Below, piece after piece: positions 10,841-23,421 of a stretch of 64,000 nucleotides of DNA. The notes under the pieces are model-generated. The model searched no databases. It was not told the DNA's origin and saw only the letters and a list, made by a program, of their open reading frames with translations. The stretch spans positions 203,762,900 to 203,826,899 of the forward strand of contig JAIOJX010000026.1 in assembly GCA_022376925.1 (NCBI GenBank), given 5' to 3'. Position 1 is the first letter of the stretch; each line of letters opens with the position of its first letter. This stretch comes from Tragulus kanchil. Its lineage: Eukaryota; Chordata; Mammalia; Artiodactyla; Tragulidae. The position numbers and the translations under genes are program-made.

Positions 10841-12987
10841 CTTATGTCATCAAATTGTCGGGAGAGTCTTGAACTCATTTCTACATTTGGAAGTCGAATT
10901 AAAAGACATACTACCTTTTAGAGCTTATTTATTTACATTTATTCATTTAAAATGTTAACTTGGGATTTTCACATGGGGATTTCCAAGTGAGGTACCAGGC
11001 ATGTGATATTTCTCCAGAAGTTTTTACTCCATGCTAACAATAAGTAAAAAGGGGCATCACTCTAAAAGAAAACACTAAGCAATCACAGTTTTGTTTCCAT
11101 TCATCCTGATGTTGTTTTATATGACAAATTATCTAAGCTTTCTTTAAATGCAAATGTGTCATGAAAGAGTCCAACGGTGCCTTCAGTCTTTCTCATGTGA
11201 CTCTAACTCAAGTAAGAAACAATTTCATAAGTGAAACACAAGTAACTATCCCAAGAAATACCCCTCAGTCTCCTGTATCATGTTATGAAGATTGACCCAG
11301 ACCAAATCAGAAAATCCCAAACCAAAATAATCAGGTAAAGTCAGAACATACACGGGACAGCTTCTGCTAAGATCCTTTTTGTTTTCATAGGATATAACAA
11401 AGAATTTCATTAATTTGGTGGTCTGTGCAGGAAAGCAGGCTCTTAAGAACCAAGCATATATTCATCTGTTGGGAATGGTAGTGACTTTCTTTTCCTTTTT
11501 TCTCACATCTTTGGACTGAGCCACTATGAAGAAGTGTGAAAACACAATAGAAGAAAGAACTCAATTTGAAAGTGGGCACAGATGGGGCTTTACCTTGAAA
11601 AACTTATATCCCAGGGGATTTTCAGTGTTTCTCAGTACAACAGGCTCCAACGCTACCCTCAAACTGTGTGACTTCACAAGGGCCACAGCTTCAATAGACA
11701 TTACGAAGAGCATGTCTCCTGGTTCAGGCAGCCTCTTCTCTCAAGCTTTGAAGAGAGTTATCTGCCTTCTGTCTCAGGCCTCTGTCTGCTTTTGGCCTTC
11801 AGTCTCTTGGAGACATTTTCCCTCAGTCCTGAAGCTGTCAACTAAATAATTCTTGACTCCTCTATTCCTATAACATAAGTAAAATCAAGAAATAACAGCC
11901 TCTTTGCTCTCAAGCTTCTGAGATTCTGCTTATGTCATCAAATTGTCGGGAGAGTCTTGAACTCATTTCTACATTTGGAAGTCGAATTAAAAGACATACT
12001 ACCTTTTAGAGCTTATTTATTTACATTTATTCATTTAAAATGTTAACTTGGGATTTTCACATGGGGATTTCCAAGTGAGGTACCAGGCATGTGATATTTC
12101 TCCAGAAGTTTTTACTCCATGCTAACAATAAGTAAAAAGGGGCATCACTCTAAAAGAAAACACTAAGCAATCACAGTTTTGTTTCCATTCATCCTGATGT
12201 TGTTTTATATGACAAATTATCTAAGCTTTCTTTAAATGCAAATGTGTCATGAAAGAGTCCAACGGTGCCTTCAGTCTTTCTCATGTGACTCTAACTCAAG
12301 TAAGAAACAATTTCATAAGTGAAACACAAGTAACTATCCCAAGAAATACCCCTCAGTCTCCTGTATCATGTTATGAAGATTGACCCAGACCAAATCAGAA
12401 AATCCCAAACCAAAATAATCAGGTAAAGTCAGAACATACACGGGACAGCTTCTGCTAAGATCCTTTTTGTTTTCATAGGATATAACAAAGAATTTCATTA
12501 ATTTGGTGGTCTGTGCAGGAAAGCAGGCTCTTAAGAACCAAGCATATATTCATCTGTTGGGAATGGTAGTGACTTTCTTTTCCTTTTTTCTCACATCTTT
12601 GGACTGAGCCACTATGAAGAAGTGTGAAAACACAATAGAAGAAAGAACTCAATTTGAAAGTGGGCACAGATGGGGCTTTACCTTGAAAAACTTATATCCC
12701 AGGGGATTTTCAGTGTTTCTCAGTACAACAGGCTCCAACGCTACCCTCAAACTGTGTGACTTCACAAGGGGCCACAGCTTCAATAGACATTACGAAGAGC
12801 ATGTCTCCTGGTTCAGGCAGCCTCTTCTCTCAAGCTTTGAAGAGAGTTATCTGCCTTCTGTCTCAGGCCTCTGTCTGCTTTTGGCCTTCAGTCTCTTGGA
12901 GACATTTTCCCTCAGTCCTGAAGCTGTCAACTAAATAATTCTTGACTCCTCTATTCCTATAACATAAGTAAAATCAAGAAATAACAG
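10841..12987. repeat. Replay block 5: 10841-11898 repeated at 11929-12987
   Basis: The offset is 1088, rising to 1089 because 'caagggcc' gains one G in copy 2. A 30-bp filler at 11899-11928 separates the copies and has no full partner here. Its 'ctctcaagctt' also occurs at about 11737. The single-G change shifts short reading frames between copies (11526-11849 against 12614-12934), which shows these frames are not maintained. Confidence 0.95.
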
Positions 12988-14874
12988 TGTCTCTCAATTC
13001 TAGACTCTTGAACAAGTATCATTTTACTAAACCTGCATGATGGTTTCCTTTTAACTAGCTTCCATGACTTATTTTGTATTCCTCCAATTTAAGCCCATGC
13101 TATATACCAGAAAGACTTGCTCAAAGTGAAATATTTCCTCTTTTTCAATTTCTTTTCTGTTTTAAATCTTCATGGTTCATTACCTATATCAATGAGTGAT
13201 TCCAAAGACAGCATAACTCCAAAAAATCATAAAATACCCTTTCTCTTCAATATACTAGACTTTTGTTTTTCTAAAACACCTCCTGAGAAAGGTCTACTAG
13301 AATACAAACTGCAGATCTTTCTCATAAACCATTTCAACATAATTATTAGGGAAAGATGGTGTTAAGTATTGCCAACCAATATGAGAAGAGCCTGATTTGG
13401 GGGAGAAGGACAAAAAGGCTAAAATAATGGAAGAACTATGAAAATGAGGAAGAATGGAGAAGACAAGATTTCTCTTTTAATTCCAGGGAAGTGGCCTAGC
13501 GGGTGCCCAGTTCCCATGAGAAGGATAACTGGAGGCAGGAGTGAGAGGGATAAGGCAGAGTGGTCATTTAGCAGGCTGGCTTTCTGGGCATGAATTCTGT
13601 GCAGCTGCACTGGTTCCCACACTCAGAAGAGCCTCATTCTTCAATGTGATGCTGTCATCATCTTAAATTCTTGACAATATTATTTTTGAACTTGTGTTTT
13701 ACAAGTTAAATCTAATGAGACCATTGGGCCATTGAGAGCAGAGAGATGCTCAGTATGTGTGTCCGTTGCTCCTTCCACAGAATCTTACGAAGAGTCATGT
13801 CTCCTGGTCAGGCAGCCTTCTTTTCTCTCAACGCTTACCCTCAAACTGTGTGACTTCACAAGGCCACAGCTTCAATAGACATTACGAGCATGTCTCCTGG
13901 TTCAGGCAGCCTCTTCTCTCAAGCTTTGAAGAGAGTTATCTGCCTTCTGTCTCAGGCCTCTGTCTGCTTTTGGCCTTCAGTCTCTTGGAGACATTTTCCC
14001 TCAGTCCTGAAGCTGTCAACTAAATAATTCTTGACTCCTCTATTCCTATAACATAAGTAAAATCAAGAAATAACAGTGTCTCTCAATTCTAGACTCTTGA
14101 ACAAGTATCATTTTACTAAACCTGCATGATGGTTTCCTTTTAACTAGCTTCCATGACTTATTTTGTATTCCTCCAATTTAAGCCCATGCTATATACCAGA
14201 AAGACTTGCTCAAAGTGAAATATTTCCTCTTTTTTCAATTTCTTTTTCTGTTTTAAATCTTCATGGTTCATTACCTATATCAATGAGTGATTCCAAAGAC
14301 AGCATAACTCCAAAAAATCATAAAATACCCTTTCTCTTCAATATACTAGACTTTTGTTTTTCTAAAACACCTCCTGAGAAAGGTCTACTAGAATACAAAC
14401 TGCAGATCTTTCTCATAAACCATTTCAACATAATTATTAGGGAAAGATGGTGTTAAGTATTGCCAACCAATATGAGAAGAGCCTGATTTGGGGGAGAAGG
14501 ACAAAAAGGCTAAAATAATGGAAGAACTATGAAAATGAGGAAGAATGGAGAAGACAAGATTTCTCTTTTAATTCCAGGGAAGTGGCCTAGCGGGTGCCCA
14601 GTTCCCATGAGAAGGATAACTGGAGGCAGGAGTGAGAGGGATAAGGCAGAGTGGTCATTTAGCAGGCTGGCTTTCTGGGCATGAATTCTGTGCAGCTGCA
14701 CTGGTTCCCACACTCAGAAGAGCCTCATTCTTCAATGTGATGCTGTCATCATCTTAAATTCTTGACAATATTATTTTTGAACTTGTGTTTTACAAGTTAA
14801 ATCTAATGAGACCATTGGGCCATTGAGAGCAGAGAGATGCTCAGTATGTGTGTCCGTTGCTCCTTCCACAGAAT
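12738..14874. repeat. Replay block 6: 12738-13783 repeated at 13831-14874
   Basis: The offset starts at 1093 and ends at 1091 after several indels in the first 80 bp of copy 2 (extra T, GG lost, three bases lost in 'attacgagcatg') and T-run changes near 14230. The join 13784-13830 is a scrambled, error-rich version of 12789-12833 ('cttacgaagagtcatgtctc'). Confidence 0.95.
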
Positions 14875-15194
14875 TTGGGTGGACTTACAATGTGTGGGAG
14901 TTCATTGAGACTAAGTGAGTAAAAGCTGAATGTCTAATGTCTAGACCTGAGTGGGTAGGGATGCCGAGAGCCACAAAGAGGCCAGGCTTTTCCTTAGAAT
15001 GGGAACACACCTTGAATTCAGAAAGAAAGACATATAACAACCAGAGAACTCTTCATATCTTTTCTTACTGATGTTACTTCCCTGAATTAACCGACCACTT
15101 TTACTGGGAATGATGATATAAAAGTGAAGGAAAACAATGGGGCAGCTCACAGGTCCCTTTCCTTTTAGTTTTTCCTAAGCCAAAGTCAAGACAA
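14875..15194. other. Unique sequence, no feature seen
   Basis: This is single-copy sequence between replay block 6 and the L1 fragment. It has no recognisable repeat, and a 69-codon open frame on the minus strand has no support. Confidence 0.5.
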
Positions 15195-15242
15195 TTGATA
15201 AGCCTAAAGGTCCATCAACAGACGACTGGATAAAGAGGATGT

Positions 15243-15283
<41 letters not shown>

Positions 15284-15730
15284 GTGAATATTACTCAGCC
15301 ATGAAAATAATGAAATGATCCCATTTGGGGCAACATGGGTGAACCTAGAGATTATCATACTGAGTGAAATAAATCAGACAGAGGAAAAAAATTATATGGT
15401 ATCGCTTCCATATGGAATCTAAAAAATATGATAGAAATGAACTTAAATACAAAACAGAAATAAACTCACAGACATAGAACAAAAAACTTATGGGTACAGT
15501 GGAGAGAAGAATAAATTTAGAATTTCAGATTAACTGATATAAACTATGGTATATAAAATAAACAATAGAGATCTACTGTATAGCACAGGGAATGATATTC
15601 AGTATCTTCTAATAATACGTAATGGAAAAGGATATAAATATATATATATATGTATAGCTGAGTCACTTTGCTGTACACCTGAAACACTGCAAATCAACTA
15701 TATTTCAATAAAAATAAAAATTTAAAAAAG
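15195..15730 (+). mobile_element. 5'-truncated L1 3' end
   Basis: The sequence runs through the L1 3' landmarks in order: 'ggtccatcaacagacgactg', 'aatattactcagccatgaaa', 'acctagagattatcatactg', 'ctactgtatagcacagggaa', 'gctgagtcactttgctgtac', and a closing 'tttcaataaaaataaaaa' tail. The orientation is plus. No reading frame survives. I could not identify a target-site duplication. Confidence 0.88.
15245..15282. repeat. (GT)19 microsatellite inside the L1
   Basis: About 38 bp of uninterrupted GT occupies the place where related L1 copies have a short purine-pyrimidine alternating stretch before 'ggaatattactcagcc'. It probably arose from that seed after insertion. Confidence 0.93.
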
Positions 15731-17222
15731 AATGTGTGCATCTTTTGACAAATCAAAACAGTTGTGTTTTGTGTAGTGCTTGTATATATATTCTACTAAA
15801 AATGCATGCATGAGCTATGAAATATGAGTTGTATAATTTTGGTGGTTTCACATGAGTTAAATGCTTCTGTATTTGCTGCTAAAATAGCACTCTACCATAT
15901 AAAAATGAATAGCAAACATCATCTTAATAATTAAAAATTTAATTTTTTTTACTTAGAACATTAAAAGCCAACTAAAAAACCATGGAAAGTTGAGACAGAA
16001 CACAGAAGAAACAAAAAGGCTTTCCATTTTTAACACACACACATTTAGTACATTTTATTGTGTTTTGAACCAGCCTCCAGCCCATTTTCCCTTTCTGCTG
16101 GGCCCCACAAATTCTGTATCTGGCCCTGCCACTTCATTACTTCCAATTCCCTTTTGGATTCCATAGCTAGGATGAGTTTATAACTCAATCTTTAAGTAAA
16201 AGACTACTTGGTAGATTCTTCTCTACCTTGTGGCTTGAAAAATTAGTTCTAGGACCAGCTGAGGTATGAACTGCTTACTCCCTTTCTCCCACAATTGGGA
16301 TATAGTCAGAATCACGGCTGGTGGGGAGCCAAAAGAGCAGTTCAGCCCCTGAGAAAAATTATCCTAATTTATCATCTTTTCAACAATTTTAAAGGTAATA
16401 TATTCACATAACAGCTGTTAGGACTATGGTGAAAAGCTTCCTGAGGACCTCCTGTGAGACACTCAATTGAAATATCAAAGTTCAGAATATGAGTTAGATA
16501 GACACCAGGCTGAGCTTCATTTCTTGAGTATAGAGATGCCAGCACACAACTCAGTGGCCAAAGTAAATTCATTGAGGACCACCTGAGAAAGAAATGCTGA
16601 GCTTCCCTCAACCCCACAACTTACAGCAGAGATAAATCCTGTCCTCCTCACTTAACTGTCTTCTACTTCTTTTCCCTGATGGCAAAAATAAAGGAAAAGT
16701 AGGTAAAACAACCGAGTTATGCAGATATAATAATAAAAGAGGGAAAACTATTCTCTCCCTTTAAATTTAGAACCTTTTTACTTTGTTAAGAACCAGGAGT
16801 GATTGGTAGGCTATGGGCTTGGTAAGAATTACTCTGCCTGTTTCCAGACAGGAGAGAGAAAGGGAAAGGAGAGGAGAGGGGAAATGGGAGGGGAGGAGAG
16901 TGGGAGGTAGGGGAGAGGAGGGACACTGACCTTGGGGTGTCTTCCTAGGCAGTTCAATAAAGAGAGACATTGCAGAAATGTCTAAAGAAGATACTTCAAA
17001 TGGTGGTTTCTGGTTTATGATGAAATTCCCTTTTAGCTCTTAACAGGAAATCTAGTTTCTTGCTCATGTTTTGATGGAGGTGGGTTTGCCCAAGTGGAGA
17101 AGGCTTCGGCTAGGGTCATGGTTGAAATGGGGTGGGAACAGAGGCACATGAGAGGGAATCTCCAAGAATAGGAGGAGGGAACGCTGACATCAGTTTGAGG
17201 TATACAGATTTTGAAAGATCGT
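15731..17222. other. Unique sequence, no gene recognised
   Basis: AT-rich single-copy DNA. It includes a moderately GC-rich patch at 16060-16140 and a polypurine tract at 16851-16923. Short open frames on both strands have no family resemblance. Confidence 0.5.
16851..16923. repeat. Polypurine (GGGAGA)-rich tract
   Basis: About 73 bp are nearly all A and G, with repeated GGAGAGG and GGGAGG units. Such tracts can adopt triplex or quadruplex structures, but no function is implied. Confidence 0.8.
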
Positions 17223-18140
17223 CTTTAGCATTTAAGAGGCTAGGAAAGTTGGCTAATTATCCATGTAATATTCTCTGTCTTCCTGATAACTTTTGGCTCT
17301 TCAACTTGACTTCTTTCTGGGCACAGAATCAATTTCTCTCATTCCTTGGTCTCTCTCCAAAGGAAAAAAACTAACTCCAGTGTCTCCAACTTTACCATCT
17401 AGCACTTTGTCCAGCAAGTGGACTCCTTGGAAAAAAGAGAAATGTCAGTGGCAATACGTGGAAAAGACAGAAAATATTTTCATTACAAGGGAAAGCCTGT
17501 TTCCCTGGCCACCCGCAATGACCTGTTTCCTCCACTCTAAGTATAGAGCACCAGGGTTTTCCTCACACCTGACCCTGACACTGCCAGCTCTGGGAGACTG
17601 AGTCTCCACTCTAATTTAAACTTTATGTGTAAACAATATGCCTCTGTCATTCTTTCAACATATTAGCATTTTTTTTCTTAAAACATGATGCTAATGATAT
17701 ATTGCTAATGTAAGATATTTGCTGCTTCCTATAAGTTGCTAGGTTTAAACTTCAATTTCAATTATTATTCATAAGTTTAAAAAAAAAAGGTTTTCTTGGG
17801 CAGCCTCTGTGTTTTAGATTTTGGCACAGAATGTCTCAGCTTTGAGAAATTTATTTTTTTGGACTGAGTAGCCACTAGTGGTCATAGTCTCATGGAGATT
17901 AATCACTTTTGGCTCCAAATGGAAATCATAGCTAACCACTCACAGTCTTGTCTTATGTTGATTCATGGTACAGTGGCCTTCGCACCCTGGAGGTTTCACC
18001 TGTCCCTGTGGCCTGAAGAAACCATTTGTGGTTTTGATCACGTGTAGTTCTCCTTCGTGTCCAGTTTCCCCTTTCTGGTCAATCCATCACATTTGGACAA
18101 AGTGGGCTTTCTACCACACAAATTATATAGTGTTATTCCC

Positions 18141-18265
18141 TGCTCCCTCCCAAGACTTCCTACTGATTTCAGGAGAATCCAAACTTAGCATAGCATTCAA
18201 GGCCCTTCACACTCAGAACTCAGTCTTTCTATCTGGTATTTTATACCCTTACCCTTGCCTCACTT
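18141..18265 (+). mobile_element. L2 LINE fragment
   Basis: The stretch 'gaatccaaacttagcatagc' then 'attcaaggcccttcacact' follows the L2 open-reading-frame/3' region (in related copies 'aagtccaaactccttagcctggcattcaaggcccttc', split here for brevity). It is ancient and degraded. Replayed copies lie at about 19237-19362 and 20366-20491. Confidence 0.7.
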
Positions 18266-19236
18266 GTCCATACCCTTTTTTTCCCACTTCGGAAAAACTG
18301 AACTCCAGTGTCTCAAAAAAACTTTAGCATTTAAGAGGCTAGGAAAGTTGGCTAATTATCCATGTAATATTCTCTGTCTTCCTGATAACTTTTGGCTCTT
18401 CAACTTGACTTCTTTCTGGGCACAGAATCAATTTCTCTCATTCCTTGGTCTCTCTCCAAAGGAAAAAAACTAACTCCAGTGTCTCCAACTTTACCATCTA
18501 GCACTTTGTCCAGCAAGTGGACTCCTTGGAAAAAAGAGAAATGTCAGTGGCAATACGTGGAAAAGACAGAAAATATTTTCATTACAAGGGAAAGCCTGTT
18601 TCCCTGGCCACCCGCAATGACCTGTTTCCTCCACTCTAAGTATAGAGCACCAGGGTTTTCCTCACACCTGACCCTGACACTGCCAGCTCTGGGAGACTGA
18701 GTCTCCACTCTAATTTAAACTTTATGTGTAAACAATATGCCTCTGTCATTCTTTCAACATATTAGCATTTTTTTTCTTAAAACATGATGCTAATGATATA
18801 TTGCTAATGTAAGATATTTGCTGCTTCCTATAAGTTGCTAGGTTTAAACTTCAATTTCAATTATTATTCATAAGTTTAAAAAAAGGTTTTCTTGGGCAGC
18901 CTCTGTGTTTTAGATTTTGGCACAGAATGTCTCAGCTTTGAGAAATTTATTTTTTTGGACTGAGTAGCCACTAGTGGTCATAGTCTCATGGAGATTAATC
19001 ACTTTTGGCTCCAAATGGAAATCATAGCTAACCACTCACAGTCTTGTCTTATGTTGATTCATGGTACAGTGGCCTTCGCACCCTGGAGGTTTCACCTGTC
19101 CCTGTGGCCTGAAGAAACCATTTGTGGTTTTGATCACGTGTAGTTCTCCTTCGTGTCCAGTTTCCCCTTTCTGGTCAATCCATCACATTTGGACAAAGTG
19201 GGCTTTCTACCACACAAATTATATAGTGTTATTCCC

Positions 19237-19362
19237 TGCTCCCTCCCAAGACTTCCTACTGATTTCAGGAGAATCCAAACTTAGCATAGCATTCAAGGCC
19301 CTTCACACTCAGAACTCAGTCTTTCTATCTGGTATTTTATACCCTTACCCCTTGCCTCACTT
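19237..19362 (+). mobile_element. L2 fragment, replay-7 duplicate
   Basis: Second copy of 18141-18265, same bases apart from one extra C; not independent. Confidence 0.68.
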
Positions 19363-19675
19363 GTCCATCCCTGACCCTCCTTTAAATATATTTTTATATA
19401 CTCCAGTAATTCTTCTTAACAGTTACTCATGGGATCAGGGATATTCATTCACTCAGGAGCATTAACCTTGAACCCATGAAACCTTCTTTGTTTTGATGTA
19501 AAGATAAGAAATTGGTAGAATGCTGCCTACTCAGCCAAATGTTGTTTATTCAATTCTTATGGAAATCTTTTTGGGACATTTTTTAAAAAATGCTAAGTTT
19601 TACACTACCTCAGAATCACAGAATCTTTGGAAATGGAATAAGAAAATCTGATGCTTAAATAAGTTCCTCATGTCT

Positions 19676-19880
19676 ATTTGGTGGCTCATTGGGTAAAGAA
19701 TCCACCTGCAATAGAGAAGACACAGGACAGATGGGTCTGATCCCTGAGTCAAGAAGATCCCCCGGAGGAGGAATGGCAACCTACCCCAGTTTTCTTTCCT
19801 GAAAATGGATAGTGAAGCCAAGTAGGCTATAGTCCATGGGGCCACAAAAGTATTGAACATGATTGAGTATGCACACACAC
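19676..19880 (+). mobile_element. Bov-tA SINE, diverged
   Basis: The head ('ttggtggctcattgggtaaa') and Bov-A tail ('ctatagtccatggggccaca') are both present but more diverged than the 7.5-kb and 9.2-kb elements. An insertion of about 8 bp lies near 'acaggacagatgggtctgat'. I saw no clear target-site duplication. Confidence 0.85.
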
Positions 19881-20365
19881 ATATAGTTTGAGTATTCCAT
19901 GTATTTGACATTAAAAACAATCATGTTTGTTTTTTAATTATTTAGTCTGTTTAATCCCTGTAAGTTCTATACCACTCAAACATTACTATCCTGCCAATAC
20001 CCTACCATACTGTAACCTGCATAGTACTCACATTGCCTAGAATAGACAGAGTTCTCCAGGGCTTATTATTGATTGAACAGGAAAGATTGAAACACACTTA
20101 TAACTGTTCCAAAATTAAAGAAAATGTGCCAGAATGCACAAATGGAAAATTGAGAGCTAACCACTCACAGTCTTGTCTTATGTTGATTCATGGTACAGTG
20201 GCCTTCGCACCCTGGAGGTTTCACCTGTCCCTGTGGCCTGAAGAAACCATTTGTGGTTTTGATCACGTGTAGTTCTCCTTCGTGTCCAGTTTCCCCTTTC
20301 TGGTCAATCCATCACATTTGGACAAAGTGGGCTTTCTACCACACAAATTATATAGTGTTATTCCC

Positions 20366-20491
20366 TGCTCCCTCCCAAGACTTCCTACTGATTTCAGGAG
20401 AATCCAAACTTAGCATAGCATTCAAGGCCCTTCACACTCAGAACTCAGTCTTTCTATCTGGTATTTTATACCCTTACCCCTTGCCTCACTT
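20366..20491 (+). mobile_element. L2 fragment, replay-8 duplicate
   Basis: Third copy of the same L2 fragment, in the core shared by blocks 7 and 8. Confidence 0.68.
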
Positions 20492-20805
20492 GTCCATCCC
20501 TGACCCTCCTTTAAATATATTTTTATATACTCCAGTAATTCTTCTTAACAGTTACTCATGGGATCAGGGATATTCATTCACTCAGGAGCATTAACCTTGA
20601 ACCCATGAAACCTTCTTTGTTTTGATGTAAAGATAAGAAATTGGTAGAATGCTGCCTACTCAGCCAAATGTTGTTTATTCAATTCTTATGGAAATCTTTT
20701 TGGGACATTTTTTAAAAAATGCTAAGTTTTACACTACCTCAGAATCACAGAATCTTTGGAAATGGAATAAGAAAATCTGATGCTTAAATAAGTTCCTCAT
20801 GTCTA

Positions 20806-21011
20806 TTTGGTGGCTCATTGGGTAAAGAATCCACCTGCAATAGAGAAGACACAGGACAGATGGGTCTGATCCCTGAGTCAAGAAGATCCCCTGGAGGAGG
20901 AATGGCAACCTACCCCAGTTTTCTTTCCTGAAAAATGGATAGTGAAGCCAAGTAGGCTATAGTCCATGGGGCCACAAAAGTATTGAACATGATTGAGTAT
21001 GCACACACACA
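20806..21011 (+). mobile_element. Bov-tA SINE, replay-8 duplicate
   Basis: Replayed copy of 19676-19880 with one substitution and one extra A. Confidence 0.84.
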
Positions 21012-21955
21012 TATAGTTTGAGTATTCCATGTATTTGACATTAAAAACAATCATGTTTGTTTTTTAATTATTTAGTCTGTTTAATCCCTGTAAGTTCTAT
21101 ACCACTCAAACATTACTATCCTGCCAATACCCTACCATACTGTAACCTGCATAGTACTCACATTGCCTAGAATAGACAGAGTTCTCCAGGGCTTATTATT
21201 GATTGAACAGGAAAGATTGAAACACACTTATAACTGTTCCAAAAATTAAAGAAAATGTGCCAGAATGCTGAGGTTGCTTGGATTCTGTGAGTAGAACTGG
21301 AAACGTTAGATCTTTGAAGTCTTCAGGGAGATAGACTGTTTTGAGGAGAAGAAAATCATTCCAACTTTAGCAAATGAACAAAATAACATGTGGATGATTC
21401 ACAGTCAAATTAAGAGTCCATCTTAGTATGTGATAGGGGAAGAGAGAAGTTAGACATGGAGAAGAAAGTGAGTCTTAGTAGGCAGAAAAATCAGAGGCAC
21501 ATATTAGATGATTCTGATAGGGAATTTATTCAACAACAATTTAATAGGTCTGATATTAGGAGCAATATAGTTCCAAGAAATATGAAGTTGTTCATTGACA
21601 ATAACTGATATTTGTTCAACAAACATGTATATATCACTCAACTGACTCTCAGTATTCCTCCCACTCTACTTGCTCTGAGTAGGAGCAACACAATGTAAGG
21701 AGTTTTCCTTCATTCAAGAGATTGGCCAGTCTAGCCAAAGGTAATCTATTCTCTCTTGTCAATGATTGCTTATGAGCCAATCGTGGACAATGAGATAAGA
21801 GGAAATGTTTGATAGAGGTTAATAAAACTGCAGGAAACCAATTTCTCTTCCCTATTAGATAAGAAGATGACACATATAGCCTCAATTTCTGACCTAATGG
21901 GATCTATCTTTGGATGAAACCAACTTTTGTTGAAGTGTTGTTCCCTGCCTCAACA

Positions 21956-22090
21956 CTTGGGAAGATCCCCTGGAGTAGGAAATAGTACCACACTCTAGTA
22001 CCCTTGCCTGAAAACTTCCATTGACAGAAAAGCCTTGTGGGCTATAGTCCATGGGGTCACAAAGAGTTGGACATGATTGAGCGCACACAC
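21956..22090 (+). mobile_element. Bov-tA SINE, 5'-truncated (Bov-A part)
   Basis: The sequence starts at 'cttgggaagatcccctggag' and ends at 'gacatgattgagcgcacaca'. The tRNA-like head is missing. Replayed at 23074-23208 and 24147-24281. Confidence 0.85.
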
Positions 22091-23073
22091 ATAAATGAAT
22101 ATACACGCACAGCAAGTTTTATGTATCTCACTTGGTTCTCAGCAACTTTATTCAGGAAGTCTATATAAATCATGTTTGTTTTTAATTATTTAGTCTGTTT
22201 AATCCCTGTAAGTTCTATACCACTCAAACATTACTATCCTGCCAATACCCTACCATACTGTAACCTGCATAGTACTCACATTGCCTAGAATAGACAGAGT
22301 TCTCCAGGGCTTATTATTGATTGAACAGGAAAGATTGAAACACACTTATAACTGTTCCAAAAATTAAAGAAAATGTGCCAGAATGCTGAGGTTGCTTGGA
22401 TTCTGTGAGTAGAACTGGAAACGTTAGATCTTTGAAGTCTTCAGGGAGATAGACTGTTTTGAGGAGAAGAAAATCATTCCAACTTTAGCAAATGAACAAA
22501 ATAACATGTGGATGATTCACAGTCAAATTAAGAGTCCATCTTAGTATGTGATAGGGGAAGAGAGAAGTTAGACATGGAGAAGAAAGTGAGTCTTAGTAGG
22601 CAGAAAAATCAGAGGCACATATTAGATGATTCTGATAGGGAATTTATTCAACAACAATTTAATAGGTCTGATATTAGGAGCAATATAGTTCCAAGAAATA
22701 TGAAGTTGTTCATTGACAATAACTGATATTTGTTCAACAAACATGTATATATCACTCAACTGACTCTCAGTATTCCTCCCACTCTACTTGCTCTGAGTAG
22801 GAGCAACACAATGTAAGGAGTTTTCCTTCATTCAAGAGATTGGCCAGTCTAGCCAAAGGTAATCTATTCTCTCTTGTCAATGATTGCTTATGAGCCAATC
22901 GTGGACAATGAGATAAGAGGAAATGTTTGATAGAGGTTAATAAAACTGCAGGAAACCAATTTCTCTTCCCTATTAGATAAGAAGATGACACATATAGCCT
23001 CAATTTCTGACCTAATGGGATCTATCTTTGGATGAAACCAACTTTTGTTGAAGTGTTGTTCCCTGCCTCAACA

Positions 23074-23208
23074 CTTGGGAAGATCCCCTGGAGTAGGAAA
23101 TAGTACCACACTCTAGTACCCTTGCCTGAAAACTTCCATTGACAGAAAAGCCTTGTGGGCTATAGTCCATGGGGTCACAAAGAGTTGGACATGATTGAGC
23201 GCACACAC
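23074..23208 (+). mobile_element. Bov-tA fragment, replay-9 duplicate
   Basis: Second copy of 21956-22090, followed by one extra CA unit. Confidence 0.84.
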
Positions 23209-23421
23209 AAATAAATGAATATACACGCACAGCAAGTTTTATGTATCTCACTTGGTTCTCAGCAACTTTATTCAGGATGAATGTCCTACTAATAAAAATA
23301 AAAAATAAAATTAAAACAAAAAAACACCAGAAAGTTTTTACTAAAACCCAGACATGAAACATGGGATTTAGAAATACACAGTATGGAAGCAAGCTTACAG
23401 GCATTGAGTCCTTCACAGGTT

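Larger units (their letters stand above)
8811..11217. repeat. Replay block 4: 8811-10013 repeated at 10016-11217
   Basis: The offset is 1205, falling to 1204 at a one-base loss 20 bp into copy 2. Copy 1 stops at 'ctcaagtaag'; copy 2 passes the same point and continues 'aaacaatttc'. The core 8811-9113 occurs three times (from 7667, 8811 and 10016). Confidence 0.95.
17223..19368. repeat. Replay block 7: 17223-18271 repeated at 18322-19368
   Basis: The offset is 1099, drifting to 1097 through a shorter A run (17779 against 18878) and one C gained in 'ttacccc'. The 50-bp join at 18272-18321 contains a damaged echo of 17362-17385 ('ctgaactccagtgtctc'). Confidence 0.95.
19014..21267. repeat. Replay block 8: 19014-20136 repeated at 20139-21267
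   Basis: The offset is about 1129, rising to 1131 through one A gained in 'ctgaaaaatgg' and one in 'ccaaaaatt'. The first 17 bp of copy 2 are noisy ('ggaaaattgagagctaacc' for 'ggaaatcatagctaacc'). One substitution, 'cccccgg' to 'cccctgg', lies at 19769/20891. The core 19014-19368 occurs three times. Confidence 0.95.
21049..23277. repeat. Replay block 9: 21049-22157 repeated at 22168-23277
   Basis: The offset runs 1119, 1118, 1120: one T fewer in 'gtttttaatt' near the start of copy 2, and one extra CA unit at 23207. Ten bases of filler lie at 22158-22167. The core 21049-21267 is the third copy of sequence first seen at 19919. Confidence 0.95.

Noticed and set aside
4884..14874. Biological segmental duplication or satellite array
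   Set aside because: Adjacent blocks overlap in a staggered way instead of repeating one unit, with filler at joins and indels near them. A satellite would repeat the same monomer.
19061..20594. Two identical 134-aa plus-strand frames
   Set aside because: Both come from the core replayed by blocks 7 and 8, over an L2 fragment. No start context or family match.
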